Positions 27,741 to 37,439 of a DNA stretch of 64,000 bases are shown here, one piece after another (position 1 is the first letter of the stretch; every line of letters begins with the position of its first letter). The translations under genes were made by a program, and so were the position numbers. The notes beneath the pieces are model-generated. The model had not been told where the DNA came from and did no database searches. It worked only from the letters and a program-made list of their open reading frames with translations. This stretch comes from Roseiconus nitratireducens (lineage in GTDB: Bacteria > Planctomycetota > Planctomycetia > Pirellulales > Pirellulaceae), in assembly GCF_008629675.1 (NCBI RefSeq), contig NZ_VWOX01000004.1, positions 124,001-188,000 of the forward strand. The letters are read 5' to 3'.

Positions 27741-28964
27741 ATGAGTATGGCGTCCTCCTCCGCCCCGGCAACCGCATCCGTCCCCGACCAACGAGGCCGT
27801 TTTGGCGATTTCGGTGGTCGTTTCGTCCCGGAAACGCTGACCCGAGCGTTGGATCAACTGACCGAAGAATACGAACGGGCCAAGAAGGATCCCGAGTTTC
27901 AGCGGGAACTGGACGGCCTGTTGAAGACCTTTGTGGGACGCCCCAGCCCGTTTTATCATGCCAAGCGACTGAGCGACGCGTGCGGAGGTGCACAGATCTG
28001 GCTGAAACGCGAGGATCTCAACCACACCGGCGCACACAAGATCAACAACACGCTCGGACAGGCCCTGCTGACCCTGCGGATGGGCAAGAATCGCGTGATT
28101 GCCGAAACCGGAGCAGGCCAGCACGGGGTAGCCAGCGCGACCGCGTGCGCCCATTTCGGGTTACCGTGCACGGTCTACATGGGTGCCGAAGATATCCGGC
28201 GGCAAAAACCCAACGTGTTCAGCATGCGGTTGATGGGCGCTACCATCAGCCCGGTCGAATCGGGCTCGCGGACGTTGCGGGACGCCGTCAACGAAGCGAT
28301 GCGTGACTGGATGGCGTCGGTGGAGAACACGCACTACATCATCGGCAGCGTCATCGGACCGCACCCGTTTCCGATGATGGTCCGCGATTTCCAATCCGTG
28401 ATCGGACGCGAAACCCGCGACCAATCGCTGGAGTTGCTGGGTAAATTGCCAGAGTGCGTCGTCGCCTGCGTTGGCGGAGGCAGCAACGCAGCCGGCATGT
28501 TCTATCCCTTCATCGAAGACGATTCGGTTCGATTGGTCGGTGTCGAGGCCGGCGGCCGCGGTAGCCAGCCCGGCGACCACGCGGCCCCGATGACCTTCGG
28601 CTCCCCCGGCGTGCTGCACGGCAGTTACAGCTACGTGATGCAGGACGAAGACGGTCAAACGTGCGACGTGCACAGCATGAGCGCCGGGTTGGATTATCCC
28701 GGTGTCGGTCCGGAACACAGTTACTGGAAGGACACCGGACGGGTCGATTACGTGCAATGCGGCGACCAGGATGCCCTCACTGCCTTTGACAAACTGGCCC
28801 GCAGCGAAGGCATCATCGCCGCCCTGGAGACCAGCCACGCTCTGGCCAAAGCCATGACGTTGGCCGCGGAAATGCCCGCCGATCAGAATCTGGTGGTCTG
28901 TCTGTCGGGACGCGGAGACAAAGACGCGATGGAAATCGCCCGCTTGCGTGGCGAAGATTACTAA
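27741..28964 (+). CDS. trpB: Tryptophan synthase beta chain
   Basis: 407 residues. Condenses indole and serine to tryptophan with [18 protein letters not shown] at the N-terminus, the PLP lysine in [18 protein letters not shown], the phosphate-binding GGGSNA, and the late LSGRGDKD are hallmark sequences of TrpB1-type enzymes. ATG 27741 is preferred; two codons later there is another ATG. trpA is not next to it, and the following gene is an unrelated hydrolase, so the trp genes are scattered as is usual in planctomycetes. Confidence 0.97.
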   Translation: MSMASSSAPATASVPDQRGRFGDFGGRFVPETLTRALDQLTEEYERAKKDPEFQRELDGLLKTFVGRPSPFYHAKRLSDACGGAQIWLKREDLNHTGAHKINNTLGQALLTLRMGKNRVIAETGAGQHGVASATACAHFGLPCTVYMGAEDIRRQKPNVFSMRLMGATISPVESGSRTLRDAVNEAMRDWMASVENTHYIIGSVIGPHPFPMMVRDFQSVIGRETRDQSLELLGKLPECVVACVGGGSNAAGMFYPFIEDDSVRLVGVEAGGRGSQPGDHAAPMTFGSPGVLHGSYSYVMQDEDGQTCDVHSMSAGLDYPGVGPEHSYWKDTGRVDYVQCGDQDALTAFDKLARSEGIIAALETSHALAKAMTLAAEMPADQNLVVCLSGRGDKDAMEIARLRGEDY

Positions 28965-29016
28965 GGCATCCTCAACGACGCCATCCGTTTTCGACTCCAT
29001 CCCAACCGACTATCCG

Positions 29017-29700
29017 ATGATCAAACTCACCTGGCTTTCGCACGCGAGTTGGCTGATCGAAACCAATTCTCACCGCATCCTGTTGGATCCGTTTTTCGCG
29101 GACAATCCGAAGGCGACCGTCAGCGCCGAAGACTTCAGCGACGTGTCCCACGTCCTGGTTTCCCATGGCCACGCCGATCACATGGCCGACGCGGCCGGGG
29201 TGATCAAGGCATCCGGCGCAGCGTTGGTGACCAACTTTGAAATCGCCCAGTGGTTTCAACAGCAACATGGCGTCAGTGACGCTACCGGCATGAACTTGGG
29301 CGGACAAGTCGAGCTGCCCTTTGGCAAGGTCCGGATGGTTCCCGCCCTGCACAGCAGCAGCCTGCCCGACGGGACCTACGCCGGCACCGCCGCCGGATTT
29401 CTGCTGACACTCGGCGGGCGACGCGTCTATTTTGCCTGTGACACCGCCTACTTCAGCGACATGAAGTGGTACGCGGCGGGGGTGGATATTGCGGTCGTCC
29501 CAATCGGAGACCTGTTCACCATGGGCGTGCACGACAGCGTCGAGGCGATCAAGGTGATTCAGCCCAAACATGTGCTGCCGGCTCATTACGACACCTGGCC
29601 ACCGATCGAACAGGACGCGACCGCGTGGGCCGACAAGGTGACCTCCGAAACGGACGCCAAACCGGTCGTCCTGGCGGTCGGAGAATCGTTCCAGCTGTAG
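29017..29700 (+). CDS. UPF0173 metal-dependent hydrolase (metallo-beta-lactamase fold)
   Basis: 227 residues. HASWLIETNSHRILLDPFFADNP and the metal-binding SHGHADHMAD (HxHxDH) are the core of the UPF0173/UlaG-like branch; ALHSSSLPDGTYAGTAAGF, ACDTAYFSDM and HVLPAHYDTWPPI supply further metal ligands. Cytoplasmic, substrate unknown. The frame is open upstream into trpB, but the ATG at 29017 matches the usual family start (MIKLTWLSHAS). Spaced 52 bases after trpB and possibly cotranscribed. Confidence 0.9.
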   Translation: MIKLTWLSHASWLIETNSHRILLDPFFADNPKATVSAEDFSDVSHVLVSHGHADHMADAAGVIKASGAALVTNFEIAQWFQQQHGVSDATGMNLGGQVELPFGKVRMVPALHSSSLPDGTYAGTAAGFLLTLGGRRVYFACDTAYFSDMKWYAAGVDIAVVPIGDLFTMGVHDSVEAIKVIQPKHVLPAHYDTWPPIEQDATAWADKVTSETDAKPVVLAVGESFQL

Positions 29701-29747
29701 CGGAGCGCCGAACGGCAGATGTCACGCCGGAAATTCAGGAATCGGCA

Positions 29748-30077
29748 TCAGGCAGGATCGGCCGGCGGGGCTTCGCGGACGAACACCTCATCGCCCTCGA
29801 CCTTGACTTCAAAACAATCGACCTTCACCCGAGGATTGTCCTCCCAGGTTCCGTCGGCGATGCAGAACCGCCACGCGTGCCAGGGACAGGTCACCGACGT
29901 TCCCTCGACGTACCCCTCGGCCAGCGAGGCCCCCATATGGGGACAGAGGTCGTCGATCGCGTGCCAACTCCCGTCTTCCTGCCGAAACACGGCGACCATG
30001 CGGCCGTCGACCGGGACCGCCTTGCCGCGTCCGATTTCAAACTCATCTACCTTTCCGACCGACTCAAAATCGCTCAC
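29748..30077 (-). CDS. Rieske [2Fe-2S] domain protein (NirD-like)
   Basis: About 109 residues forming one Rieske domain: the cluster ligands are in CPHMGASL and CPWHAWRF (CxH...CxxH), in the arrangement of small ferredoxin-like Rieske proteins and NirD. It would pass electrons to an oxygenase or reductase not encoded nearby. The start is inferred as GTG 30077, because AGAAGG lies 11 bases before it and the product then has the normal length; upstream GTG codons exist to 30170. It is divergent from the radical SAM gene. Confidence 0.82.
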   Translation of the reverse strand: MSDFESVGKVDEFEIGRGKAVPVDGRMVAVFRQEDGSWHAIDDLCPHMGASLAEGYVEGTSVTCPWHAWRFCIADGTWEDNPRVKVDCFEVKVEGDEVFVREAPPADPA

Positions 30078-30190
30078 GACTGACCAAGCCTTCTCTTTTT
30101 CGCGGTTTGCCTTGCTTTGAACGTTTGTTTGCCGCCACACTTTAGGCTTTGGCCCCAACGACCACCACACCCGAGAAACTTCGTTTCAGC

Positions 30191-32026
30191 ATGATCAACC
30201 ACCAGCGACGAAAACGGCTCGAATCGCGCGTCTGGCCTCACGTGCAAACGCCCGCCCAATACGTCGGTGGCGAACGCAACATCGTGGTCAAGGATCATCG
30301 AACGGTGCGTGGCAAGCTGTGCATCGGATTCCCGGACGCCTACACGATCGGAATGAGCCACCACGGGCTGCAGGTGCTGTATTCCTTGATGAATCGACGC
30401 GACGACTGGTGCGCCGAACGCGTCTTCACTCCCTGGCCGGACATGGAACAGTTGCTGCGTCAGCATCAGATCCCGCTGTACAGCCTGGAAACCTTCACCG
30501 CGCTCTCGGAATTCGATGTCATCGGCCTGAGTCTTCAATACGAAATCAGTTCGCCGAATGTTTTGACAATGATCGATCTGGGCGGAATCCCATTGGAATC
30601 CAAAGACCGCACCCTGGCTGACCCGTTGCTGGTCGCCGGCGGCCCCTGTTGTCAGAACCCCGAACCGATGGCGGATTACTTCGATGTGATGATCACCGGC
30701 GACGGGGAACCGGCCCTGCCCGAGGTTTGCGACCGGTGGTTGGAGATCAAGGAAAGTTATCGCCAGGAAGACGGAACCTTTGCCAGCGGGCAGATCGGGC
30801 GGCAACAGCGTGAGGATGCATTGGCCAAGATCGCCCGGTCGCTTCCGTACGCCTACGTGCCGCGTTTCTATTCGCCCGACTACGAAGACGGCCGGATCCG
30901 ATCACTGCAACCCACCCGCGACGACGTACCGCTGACGATTGCACCCAGCGTGATCAGCGACCTGGATGGGATCCCGTTGCCGACCGAACCGATCGTTCCC
31001 TACATCGACTGCGTTCACGACCGCATCGCGTTGGAGATCATGCGCGGGTGCCCGCACCTGTGCCGCTTCTGCCAAAGCACCGTGATCAAACGCCCGTTAC
31101 GCATCCGCGAAGTGGAGACGATCGTCGATGCCGCCTGGCAGAGCTATTTGAACACCGGACAGAACGAAATCAGCATCCTGTCGCTTTCCAGCAGCGACTA
31201 CCCGCACTTCGAAACCCTGGTCAAACGGTTGCACGAGGTCTTTAAACCGCTGGGTGTCAACATCAGCGTGCCCAGCTTGCGGGTCAACGACCAGCTTCGA
31301 TCGCTGCCGCAACTGATCGGCACCGAACGTCGCAGTTCGCTAACATTGGCTCCGGAAGTGGCGCGTGACGACATGCGGGAACAGATCCGCAAGAAGATCA
31401 AGAACAGCGATCTGATCGAAGGCTGCCGCAACGCGTTTCAGAATGGTTTCGAAAGCGTCAAGCTGTACTTCATGTGCGGGCTGCCCGGCGAGCGTGCGGT
31501 GGACCTGGACGGGATCGTCGACCTGGCCGAGACGATTGCAACGGTCGGAAAGGAAGTCAAAGGACGCTACGCACGGGTGACCGCCAGCGTCTCCAACTTT
31601 GTCCCCAAGGCGCACACGCCCTACCAGTGGAACGGGATGCAGCGACGGGAATACTTCCAGTGGGCGCACAAGTACATGTGGAGTCGTCGCAAGATCCGCA
31701 GCGTGAACATCAAGTGCCACGACATCGAAACCAGCCTGCTGGAAGGGGTGCTCAGCCGCGGTGACCGCCGCACCGGCCACGCGATTCGCCTGGCCTGGGA
31801 ACGGGGCGCTCGGATGGACGGCTGGACCGAACACTTGGATCCCCAGCGGTGGTGGACGGCCATCGAAGACGCGGGCATCGACATCGATCAACAGGTCCAC
31901 CAAAAGTACGATCTGATGGACAAGCTGCCTTGGGACCACGTCAATGTGAAGTTCGGACGCGGCTATCTGGAAAAAGAGCAGGGCAGGGCGACCGTCCAGT
32001 TGGCAGCCATGGCCGGAGCCAGCTGA
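30191..32026 (+). CDS. B12-binding domain/radical SAM protein (TIGR03960-like)
   Basis: 611 residues. The N-terminal part (about 1-200) has the B12-binding-like Rossmann sequence KLCIGFPDAYTIGMSHHGLQVLYSLMNRR; the radical SAM core has CPHLCRFC, the CxxxCxxC that holds the [4Fe-4S] cluster, near residue 290. YFMCGLPGE follows. This matches the family that often pairs with a DUF2344 protein, which is missing here. Its reaction is unknown. ATG 30191 is preferred over a TTG 14 codons earlier. If cobalamin-dependent, it is one of the genes that would need the B12 the riboswitch at 47.8 kb senses. Confidence 0.88.
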   Translation: MINHQRRKRLESRVWPHVQTPAQYVGGERNIVVKDHRTVRGKLCIGFPDAYTIGMSHHGLQVLYSLMNRRDDWCAERVFTPWPDMEQLLRQHQIPLYSLETFTALSEFDVIGLSLQYEISSPNVLTMIDLGGIPLESKDRTLADPLLVAGGPCCQNPEPMADYFDVMITGDGEPALPEVCDRWLEIKESYRQEDGTFASGQIGRQQREDALAKIARSLPYAYVPRFYSPDYEDGRIRSLQPTRDDVPLTIAPSVISDLDGIPLPTEPIVPYIDCVHDRIALEIMRGCPHLCRFCQSTVIKRPLRIREVETIVDAAWQSYLNTGQNEISILSLSSSDYPHFETLVKRLHEVFKPLGVNISVPSLRVNDQLRSLPQLIGTERRSSLTLAPEVARDDMREQIRKKIKNSDLIEGCRNAFQNGFESVKLYFMCGLPGERAVDLDGIVDLAETIATVGKEVKGRYARVTASVSNFVPKAHTPYQWNGMQRREYFQWAHKYMWSRRKIRSVNIKCHDIETSLLEGVLSRGDRRTGHAIRLAWERGARMDGWTEHLDPQRWWTAIEDAGIDIDQQVHQKYDLMDKLPWDHVNVKFGRGYLEKEQGRATVQLAAMAGAS

Positions 32027-32156
32027 GCCCCATCACTCGTCAATTGCCGCGTGCTGTCGCCCCTGCGGGGCGGGAGCGAAATGGGGATAGCCCACCGGGG
32101 ACTGGCGTCCCCGGCAGGGAGCGGTCAAGTCCTCGGCTTTGAATAGTGGGCCGATT

Positions 32157-32180
32157 CCACGCTCTGGCGAGCGTGGCTAC
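32157..32180. repeat. Dispersed hairpin repeat
   Basis: CCACGCTCTGGCGAGCGTGG followed by CTAC, an exact family consensus copy, lies between convergent genes, preceded by two GC-rich hairpins around 32050-32120. No gene is seen in 32027-32243. Confidence 0.65.
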
Positions 32181-32243
32181 GTCAAAGGAACGCTGACCCG
32201 TTGGTGCGGTGCGGTATGCGCTGCTGTCTTCGCAGCGTCCGGA

Positions 32244-33221
32244 TCACTCGGTCGCATGCCAGGGTTCGACGTGCAGGTGCACGTCCCGCACGCGCGGCAT
32301 CTTGGTCAACAAACGATCCTTGACTTCGTGGCCGATCCGATGCCCCTGGTCGACCGTCAGAGTCCCGTCGACCTGCACGTGGATCTCGATGAAGAACTCC
32401 AAACCACTCTTGCGGACCCGCAGCTTTTCAATTTCACGGACCTGATCCACTTCGGACGCGTAGCGGCGGACCTGGTTGACGGTCTCCGCATCGGCCTGCT
32501 GGTCCATCAATTCCCGGGCCGTCGTGCGAAAGATCTTGAAGCCGGTGTAGATCAGTAACACGCAAACACACAGCGCGGCGATCGGATCGACGTAAACCGC
32601 GAACCAGCCCAACTGCGGGGCGGCGAACAGGCTGACCGCGATCGCCCCCGAGGCGAATGCATCGCTGCGGTGGTCCCAGGCCGTTGCCTGCAGAGCCGAC
32701 GAATCCAGCCGGCGTGCGACGCGTGCGGTGTACTGGTACGCGACTTCTTTCACCACGCAACAGATGGCCGCGACGACTCCGGCAAAGACGGTCGGAGTTC
32801 GCAGGGGCCCGGAAAGTCGGCTCAGCGTTTCGATCGCCAACAGACCGGCACCAAAGACCACCATCAAGGACACGCAGATTCCGGCGATCGATTCGGCCTT
32901 CGTATGCCCGTACGGATGGTCGTCGTCCTCGTCACGCTCCGCGACGTGCAACGACATCCGTACCGCCAACGAACTGGTCACGTCGCCGATCGAATTGACG
33001 GCATCGGCAATTAGCGCCGCACTGTGCAGCAGGAACCCGCCGACCAGCTTGGCCAGCATCAGCACGACATTGACGCCCAACCCCCACAAAGCGGCGCGTT
33101 TGGCGTCGACGTACACGCGATCGCGAATAGCAATCGATGCTTCGTCACGGGGAGGGCTGACCGACACGCCGGATGAATCGTTCTGGGGAGGGCAGGGGGG
33201 AACCGGAGAAGCTGAGGACAT
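32244..33221 (-). CDS. Cation diffusion facilitator (CDF) transporter
   Basis: 325 residues. Six transmembrane helices carry the metal site: HSAALIADAVNSIGDV in helix 2 and TAWDHRSDAF in helix 5 supply the HxxxD/DxxxD-like ligands (here DAVNS-GD and DHRSD). A C-terminal cytoplasmic domain (EIEKLRVRKSGLEFFIEIHVQVDGTLTV...DVHLHVEPW) is the regulatory metal-binding fold. It exports divalent metals (Zn, Fe or Mn) by proton antiport; the DHRSD motif resembles FieF-type Zn/Fe exporters. The N-terminal 40 residues are low-complexity. It converges with the radical SAM gene. Confidence 0.92.
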   Translation of the reverse strand: MSSASPVPPCPPQNDSSGVSVSPPRDEASIAIRDRVYVDAKRAALWGLGVNVVLMLAKLVGGFLLHSAALIADAVNSIGDVTSSLAVRMSLHVAERDEDDDHPYGHTKAESIAGICVSLMVVFGAGLLAIETLSRLSGPLRTPTVFAGVVAAICCVVKEVAYQYTARVARRLDSSALQATAWDHRSDAFASGAIAVSLFAAPQLGWFAVYVDPIAALCVCVLLIYTGFKIFRTTARELMDQQADAETVNQVRRYASEVDQVREIEKLRVRKSGLEFFIEIHVQVDGTLTVDQGHRIGHEVKDRLLTKMPRVRDVHLHVEPWHATE

Positions 33222-33372
33222 TTTGCCACCTCAGCCGACACGCCGCTATCGGTGACGTAGGGTTTCGGAACATTTGCGCCCGAACCCCGTCCGGGCCGGC
33301 GCAATCGACACAGGGCTCGCGACCGGACACGAGTCCCATAGACGACGCGGTTTACGAGAATTCAGCGAACGC

Positions 33373-35538
33373 ATGTCCAACACCACGGGCCAACGACCAG
33401 CCACGCCATCGCATCACGTTGAATCGCTCGACTCGGGATGGCAGGGCCGTTCCATGTTGTGGTTTGCCGCCACGACGCTACTGAGCGCCTTTCTGGTCTT
33501 TCAGGTCCAGCCGATCATCAGCAAGTGCGTGCTGCCTTGGTTTGGCGGCACCCCGGCGGTTTGGACGACCTGCATGCTGTTCTTCCAGCTCCTGCTATTT
33601 GGCGGCTACCTGTACGCGCATTTGCTGAGAACCTTCTGTCACCCGGCGGTCCAAGCACTCATCCACATCAGCCTGCTGGCCGCCGCGGCACTCAGTCTGC
33701 CCATTGAGCCTTCCGACGTTTGGAAACCCAGCGGCTCGGAATCCCCGGCCGTGTACCTGCTGTGGATGTTGGCCAGCCACGTCGGTCTGCCGTACTTCGT
33801 CCTTTCCAGCACCGGACCGTTGATTCAAGCCTGGCTGAGTTTTCAAGACACCAGCCAACGCGTCTACCGCCTGTACGCGCTGTCCAACGCCGGATCGCTG
33901 TTCGCCTTGCTCAGCTATCCCTTCCTTTTCGAACCGGTGTTGTCGGTTTCGATGCAGTCCACACTCTGGTCGCTGATGTTCTGCGGATTCGTGCTGGTCG
34001 AAGGCTTCGTTGCGGTCAGCCTGCTGCGAATGAAAACGGACGTTCCGTCGGAAGCCGACAACGCTTCTGTCGGCGGCGGGAAATCCGACGCCAAGGACAC
34101 GCCCGGCGGCGATGCATCTCAAGCCCCGACGCCGGCCGTCTGGATCCAGCTTGCTTGGATCGCATTGCCCGCGCTCGCGTCGGTGATGTTGCTGGTCGTG
34201 ACCAACCATGTTTGCCAGGACGTGGCGGTGGTGCCGTTTCTGTGGGTCCTGCCGTTGAGCCTGTATCTGGCCAGCTTCATCGTGTGTTTCAATTCGCCAC
34301 AGTGGTATCACCCCAAGTTGATCGCGGCGGTCACGCTGATCGCGTTGGCGCTGATCCAAGGGAAATCCTTGTTGCCGGGCAACATTCAGCTCATCGCCGA
34401 AGCCAGTTGTTACATGGTGATGTTGTTCGGGGCCTGCCTGATGTGCCACGGCGAAGTCGCGCGATTGAAACCCGGCACACACGCGTTGACTCAATACTAC
34501 GCGATGCTCTCCGCCGGCGGAGCACTCGGCGGCGTGATCGTGGCGGTCCTGTGCCCGATGTTTTTGAACAACTTTGCCGAACTTCCGATCTTCGTTTCAC
34601 TGGTCACCGCTTGCACGTTCCTCCTGTTCTTTTCCTGCAAGACGTGGGGCCAAACCGAATACGATTGGGCGGCAGCCGGCCGCTTAAAATACGGGGCGCT
34701 GGCCCTGTTGGCCGCGCCATTGATCGCGACGGGCCTGGCATCGAAACAGGAAACCATCGCCTCCCAACGCAACTTCTTCGGCGTGTTGAAAGTCGATCGT
34801 CGGGAAGGCGGCATCTGCCTGGTCCACGGATCGACGCTGCACGGGATGCAACGCTTCGCGCCCCACCAGTTGGAACCGACCACGTACTACGGATACGACA
34901 GCGGCGTCGGCAAAGTCATCTCACAACTGCAACAGCAACGGGAATCGCTTCGGGTCGGCGTCGTGGGCCTGGGGTGCGGCGTGCTGGCGACCTACGGACG
35001 TCCCGAAGACCGATTCGACCTGATCGAAATCAATCCCGCCGTGATCGACATCGCGAAATCCTACTTCAGCTTCATGCGAGACTGCCCGTCGGAGATCCAG
35101 ACGCACCTGGGCGACGGCCGACTGGTCTTGGAACGCATGCACGAGAAAAAATTCGACCTGCTGGTTCTGGACGCCTTTAGCAGCGACGCCATCCCGGCGC
35201 ACTTGCTGACCCGCGAATCGATGGCGTTGTACACCGAGCGACTGGCCGACAACGGTGTGCTGGCCATCCACGTCTCCAACAACCACCTGGAATTGGCTCC
35301 GTTGGTGCACAACCTCAGCCGCGACGCGGGTCTGGACAGCTTGAAGGTCACCAGCGTCGGCAATGAAAGCATTGGCACCTCCAACGCGTCCTGGATGATC
35401 ATCGCCCCGCCGGGACATGCGATCTTCGAGACCCCGTCCCTGGCATCGGGAATGCGTGCAACGCCGCAACAATTGAGCGACGCGCCGCTCTGGACGGACC
35501 AGCATCACAATCTGGTCAGCGTGCTCCGGCTGTGGTGA
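33373..35538 (+). CDS. Fused MFS-like membrane protein and spermidine synthase-like domain
   Basis: 721 residues. The first 480 residues form many transmembrane helices, beginning with SAFLVFQVQPIISKCVLPWFGGTPAVWTTCMLFFQ, the usual opening of the fused MFS/spermidine synthase family. The C-terminal cytoplasmic domain is a Rossmann methyltransferase-like fold with VGVVGLGCGVLATYG, DLIEINPAVIDIA and LLVLDAFSSDAIPAHLL. Residues for decarboxylated SAM binding are only partly kept, so spermidine synthesis is not certain. The ATG at 33373 fits the family; an upstream ATG is less likely. Divergent from the CDF gene. Confidence 0.88.
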   Translation: MSNTTGQRPATPSHHVESLDSGWQGRSMLWFAATTLLSAFLVFQVQPIISKCVLPWFGGTPAVWTTCMLFFQLLLFGGYLYAHLLRTFCHPAVQALIHISLLAAAALSLPIEPSDVWKPSGSESPAVYLLWMLASHVGLPYFVLSSTGPLIQAWLSFQDTSQRVYRLYALSNAGSLFALLSYPFLFEPVLSVSMQSTLWSLMFCGFVLVEGFVAVSLLRMKTDVPSEADNASVGGGKSDAKDTPGGDASQAPTPAVWIQLAWIALPALASVMLLVVTNHVCQDVAVVPFLWVLPLSLYLASFIVCFNSPQWYHPKLIAAVTLIALALIQGKSLLPGNIQLIAEASCYMVMLFGACLMCHGEVARLKPGTHALTQYYAMLSAGGALGGVIVAVLCPMFLNNFAELPIFVSLVTACTFLLFFSCKTWGQTEYDWAAAGRLKYGALALLAAPLIATGLASKQETIASQRNFFGVLKVDRREGGICLVHGSTLHGMQRFAPHQLEPTTYYGYDSGVGKVISQLQQQRESLRVGVVGLGCGVLATYGRPEDRFDLIEINPAVIDIAKSYFSFMRDCPSEIQTHLGDGRLVLERMHEKKFDLLVLDAFSSDAIPAHLLTRESMALYTERLADNGVLAIHVSNNHLELAPLVHNLSRDAGLDSLKVTSVGNESIGTSNASWMIIAPPGHAIFETPSLASGMRATPQQLSDAPLWTDQHHNLVSVLRLW

Positions 35539-35972
35539 GCCGTTTGGGATCCGCATGGCCCGCCGGACGGGAAACCGGTGCGGCCGAGCCCGCGAATCAT
35601 GACCGGCAATTCGGCTTGCTGTTGTTTTCCCGGCTTTGCTAGGCTGAACTCGAACGGCCCGGGATGCGCGCCGGAAAGTTGTGGAAAGAACTGGACTGCC
35701 AACTTCGATCAAGCCGAAACCCTTAATGTTTCCGCTTGCTACGCGCTGGCAAAAGTCTCTTCAGAGCTGTACGGATTGCACCCCGGGACACGGATCGCGG
35801 CGCTACCGGCCGATGCGGAAATAAATAGCCGGACGGGAAAGATCGATCTTCCCCAGTCGGTTGTTTCGGCCAAAGTCGCCCAGATTCACCGGTTATCCCA
35901 ACCGCATCGATGCGTTTGATCGCTGTTGGTGGAGTGACCGGAACGTCCAAATGCCACGGGAGCAATTCTCAA
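35539..35972. other. Intergenic region upstream of flgM
   Basis: No supported gene; a 113-codon frame has no recognisable content. A weak flagellar-type promoter-like TAAA (35822-35825) with CGAT 18 bases further is too poor to call. The region becomes more AT-rich around 35690-35830, where the flgM promoter may lie. Confidence 0.35.
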
Positions 35973-36275
35973 ATGCAGATTTATGGCCCATTTCGGGTTA
36001 CCACCACGCAATCGACCTCGAACGTCCAACGCACCAACGCAGCGGCCAAACCGGCCGAAGCACCGGTTGCCGATCGGACCGGTCCGGTCGACCAGTTGGA
36101 ACTGAGCCAGCAGGCTCAATCGGCAACGCGTCTGGAAAGCAGCGGGGCGGTCGCGGGTGAGGGCATCCGGTTCGAACGTGTCGCGGAAATTCGACGCCAA
36201 ATCGCGGACGGGTCCTACGACACGCCCGAGCGAATGGACGCCGCGATGGATCGCTTCCTGGACCTGTTGGGCTAG
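35973..36275 (+). CDS. flgM: FlgM-like anti-sigma-28 factor
   Basis: 100 residues. A polar N-terminal half (with QLELSQQAQ) leads to the FlgM core: IRFERVAEIRRQIADGSYDTPERMDAAMDRFLDLL, which matches the sigma-28-binding helices almost residue for residue. FlgM holds sigma-28 inactive until the hook is finished, then leaves through the flagellar export gate. Start ATG 35973 is followed by MQIYGPF, the usual opening of planctomycete FlgM-like proteins as I recall them. The gene stands alone, away from fliN/fliO at 6 kb. Confidence 0.85.
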   Translation: MQIYGPFRVTTTQSTSNVQRTNAAAKPAEAPVADRTGPVDQLELSQQAQSATRLESSGAVAGEGIRFERVAEIRRQIADGSYDTPERMDAAMDRFLDLLG

Positions 36276-36722
36276 GCCCTGTCTGAAAAGCCCTGCCTGA
36301 GAAACCCTGTCTGAAAAGTCGCGACCCTCCGATGCTGCCGCCGCGATTGCGGCCGAAAGCGGCACTCTGGCGGGCGTCGCGACACGGTTTCAGACACGCC
36401 TCAGCCGACCAGCAGGACCGCGCGGCGGCGACGCTCGTCAAAACGCGGAGAATAACTCGCCGGCATGCGAGAAACAGTGTCGGAGCCACCGTCCGGCGAC
36501 GGCGGCTCCCCTCGCGAACGGCACCGGCTGCTTCAGCTCGTGGCAGCCTGTCGACGTCCGCTTTTTCCCACGGCTGGCGCTGGGTTGGTCGTCACAGAAC
36601 CCCAGACAAGATTTGACGGGTCGTGTAGACTGAATGGTCGACGACGCTGCTGGTCGCGGTGTTGCTCTTCCGCGTCCATCAGATGGGCGCATGTCGCCCC
36701 CGATCTTGTCTTAGTAGCAGTT
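36276..36722. other. Intergenic region between flgM and fur
   Basis: No gene supported. It contains a 14-base tandem repeat at its left end (listed separately). The Fur reading frame is open through its right half, but those residues are Arg/Ser-rich and unlike the family, so they are taken as non-coding. Confidence 0.4.
36277..36318. repeat. 14-base tandem repeat, three units
   Basis: Units CCCTGTCTGAAAAG (36277-36290), CCCTGCCTGAGAAA (36291-36304) and CCCTGTCTGAAAAG (36305-36318), immediately after the flgM stop codon. Likely slippage product; no function evident. Confidence 0.7.
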
Positions 36723-37262
36723 TTGTCCAAGTCGACTACCGAAACCGCCGACAACAGCCCCCCCCAGGTTGCCACCAAGGTGGCTCCTCTTTCGGTATCG
36801 CTCTCCCCCCAGGAACGGTTTGCCGAATACCTGCAATCACGTGGCCTGAGGCAGACGAGCCAGCGGAAGTTTCTGGTCGAGCAGGTATTCAGCCAGCACG
36901 ACCATTTCGACGCCGAAGAATTGATTGAGCGGTTGCCACGTCGGGGGGAGCCGAACTATGTCAGCACCGCCACGGTGTACCGCACCCTGCGGGAGTGCGT
37001 CGACGCAGGACTGTTGTTCAGTTTTCAGCTGGACGGCAGAACGGTTTACGACCACGACTACGGCTATCCGCAGCACGATCACCTGTACTGCACCCGCTGC
37101 CGAAAACTGGTGGAATTTCAAAGCGACCAGTTGCGTGAGGTTCGGGATGAAATGGCAACCCTGCACGGGTTTCGCGTCGACAGTCATCGCATGATCATCA
37201 ACGGGATCTGTCGCGATTGCCTGCGGAACCGGCGCAAGAAACGCAAACAGGATTTGGTTTAG
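36723..37262 (+). CDS. fur: Fur family transcriptional regulator
   Basis: About 179 residues. The winged-helix part has YLQSRGLRQTSQRKFLVEQVF and NYVSTATVYRTLRECVDAGLL; metal ligands appear in YDHDYGYPQHDHLYCTRCRKLVEF, and the structural zinc cysteines are CTRC and CRDC near the C-terminus. Fur-type proteins sense Fe, Zn or Mn and repress uptake genes; the subtype is not resolved. No ATG precedes the domain; a TTG at 36723 gives MSKSTTETAD and is the best start. Its frame is open further upstream. Confidence 0.87.
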   Translation: MSKSTTETADNSPPQVATKVAPLSVSLSPQERFAEYLQSRGLRQTSQRKFLVEQVFSQHDHFDAEELIERLPRRGEPNYVSTATVYRTLRECVDAGLLFSFQLDGRTVYDHDYGYPQHDHLYCTRCRKLVEFQSDQLREVRDEMATLHGFRVDSHRMIINGICRDCLRNRRKKRKQDLV

Positions 37263-37317
37263 CTGGACCGCGTTACTTTCACTCGGAACGGTCCTTCATC
37301 CCCAATTCGACTTTGCT

Positions 37318-37374
37318 ACCGTCGCCAGACGGTGGCAATGCGGCAGATTCCATGCTCCGGGTGAGCGTGGCGAC
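37318..37374. repeat. Paired dispersed hairpins
   Basis: ACCGTCGCCAGACGGT (37318-37333) and a degenerate CCATGCTCCGGGTGAGCGTGG (37350-37370), the same two hairpin types found together at 7125-7205 but in the opposite order. They lie between the convergent fur and DcrB-like genes. Confidence 0.6.
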
Positions 37375-37439
37375 GTCGGCGTCGCGTCATTGCACCCATT
37401 CAACGCGGCGTCGTGGTCACCCCGCCAGCCCCAGGCGGG

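Noticed and set aside
33720..35180. Long plus-strand frame inside the MFS/spermidine synthase-like gene (and similar ones at 4275-5363, 10728-12095, 57753-59153)
   Set aside because: G+C-rich genes give long shadow frames; these are Arg/His/Pro-rich, unlike any family, and lie wholly inside well-supported genes.
35822..35850. Possible sigma-28 promoter before flgM (TAAA...CGAT)
   Set aside because: Only fragments of the consensus match, spacing is off by one, and it is about 130 bases from the start codon.
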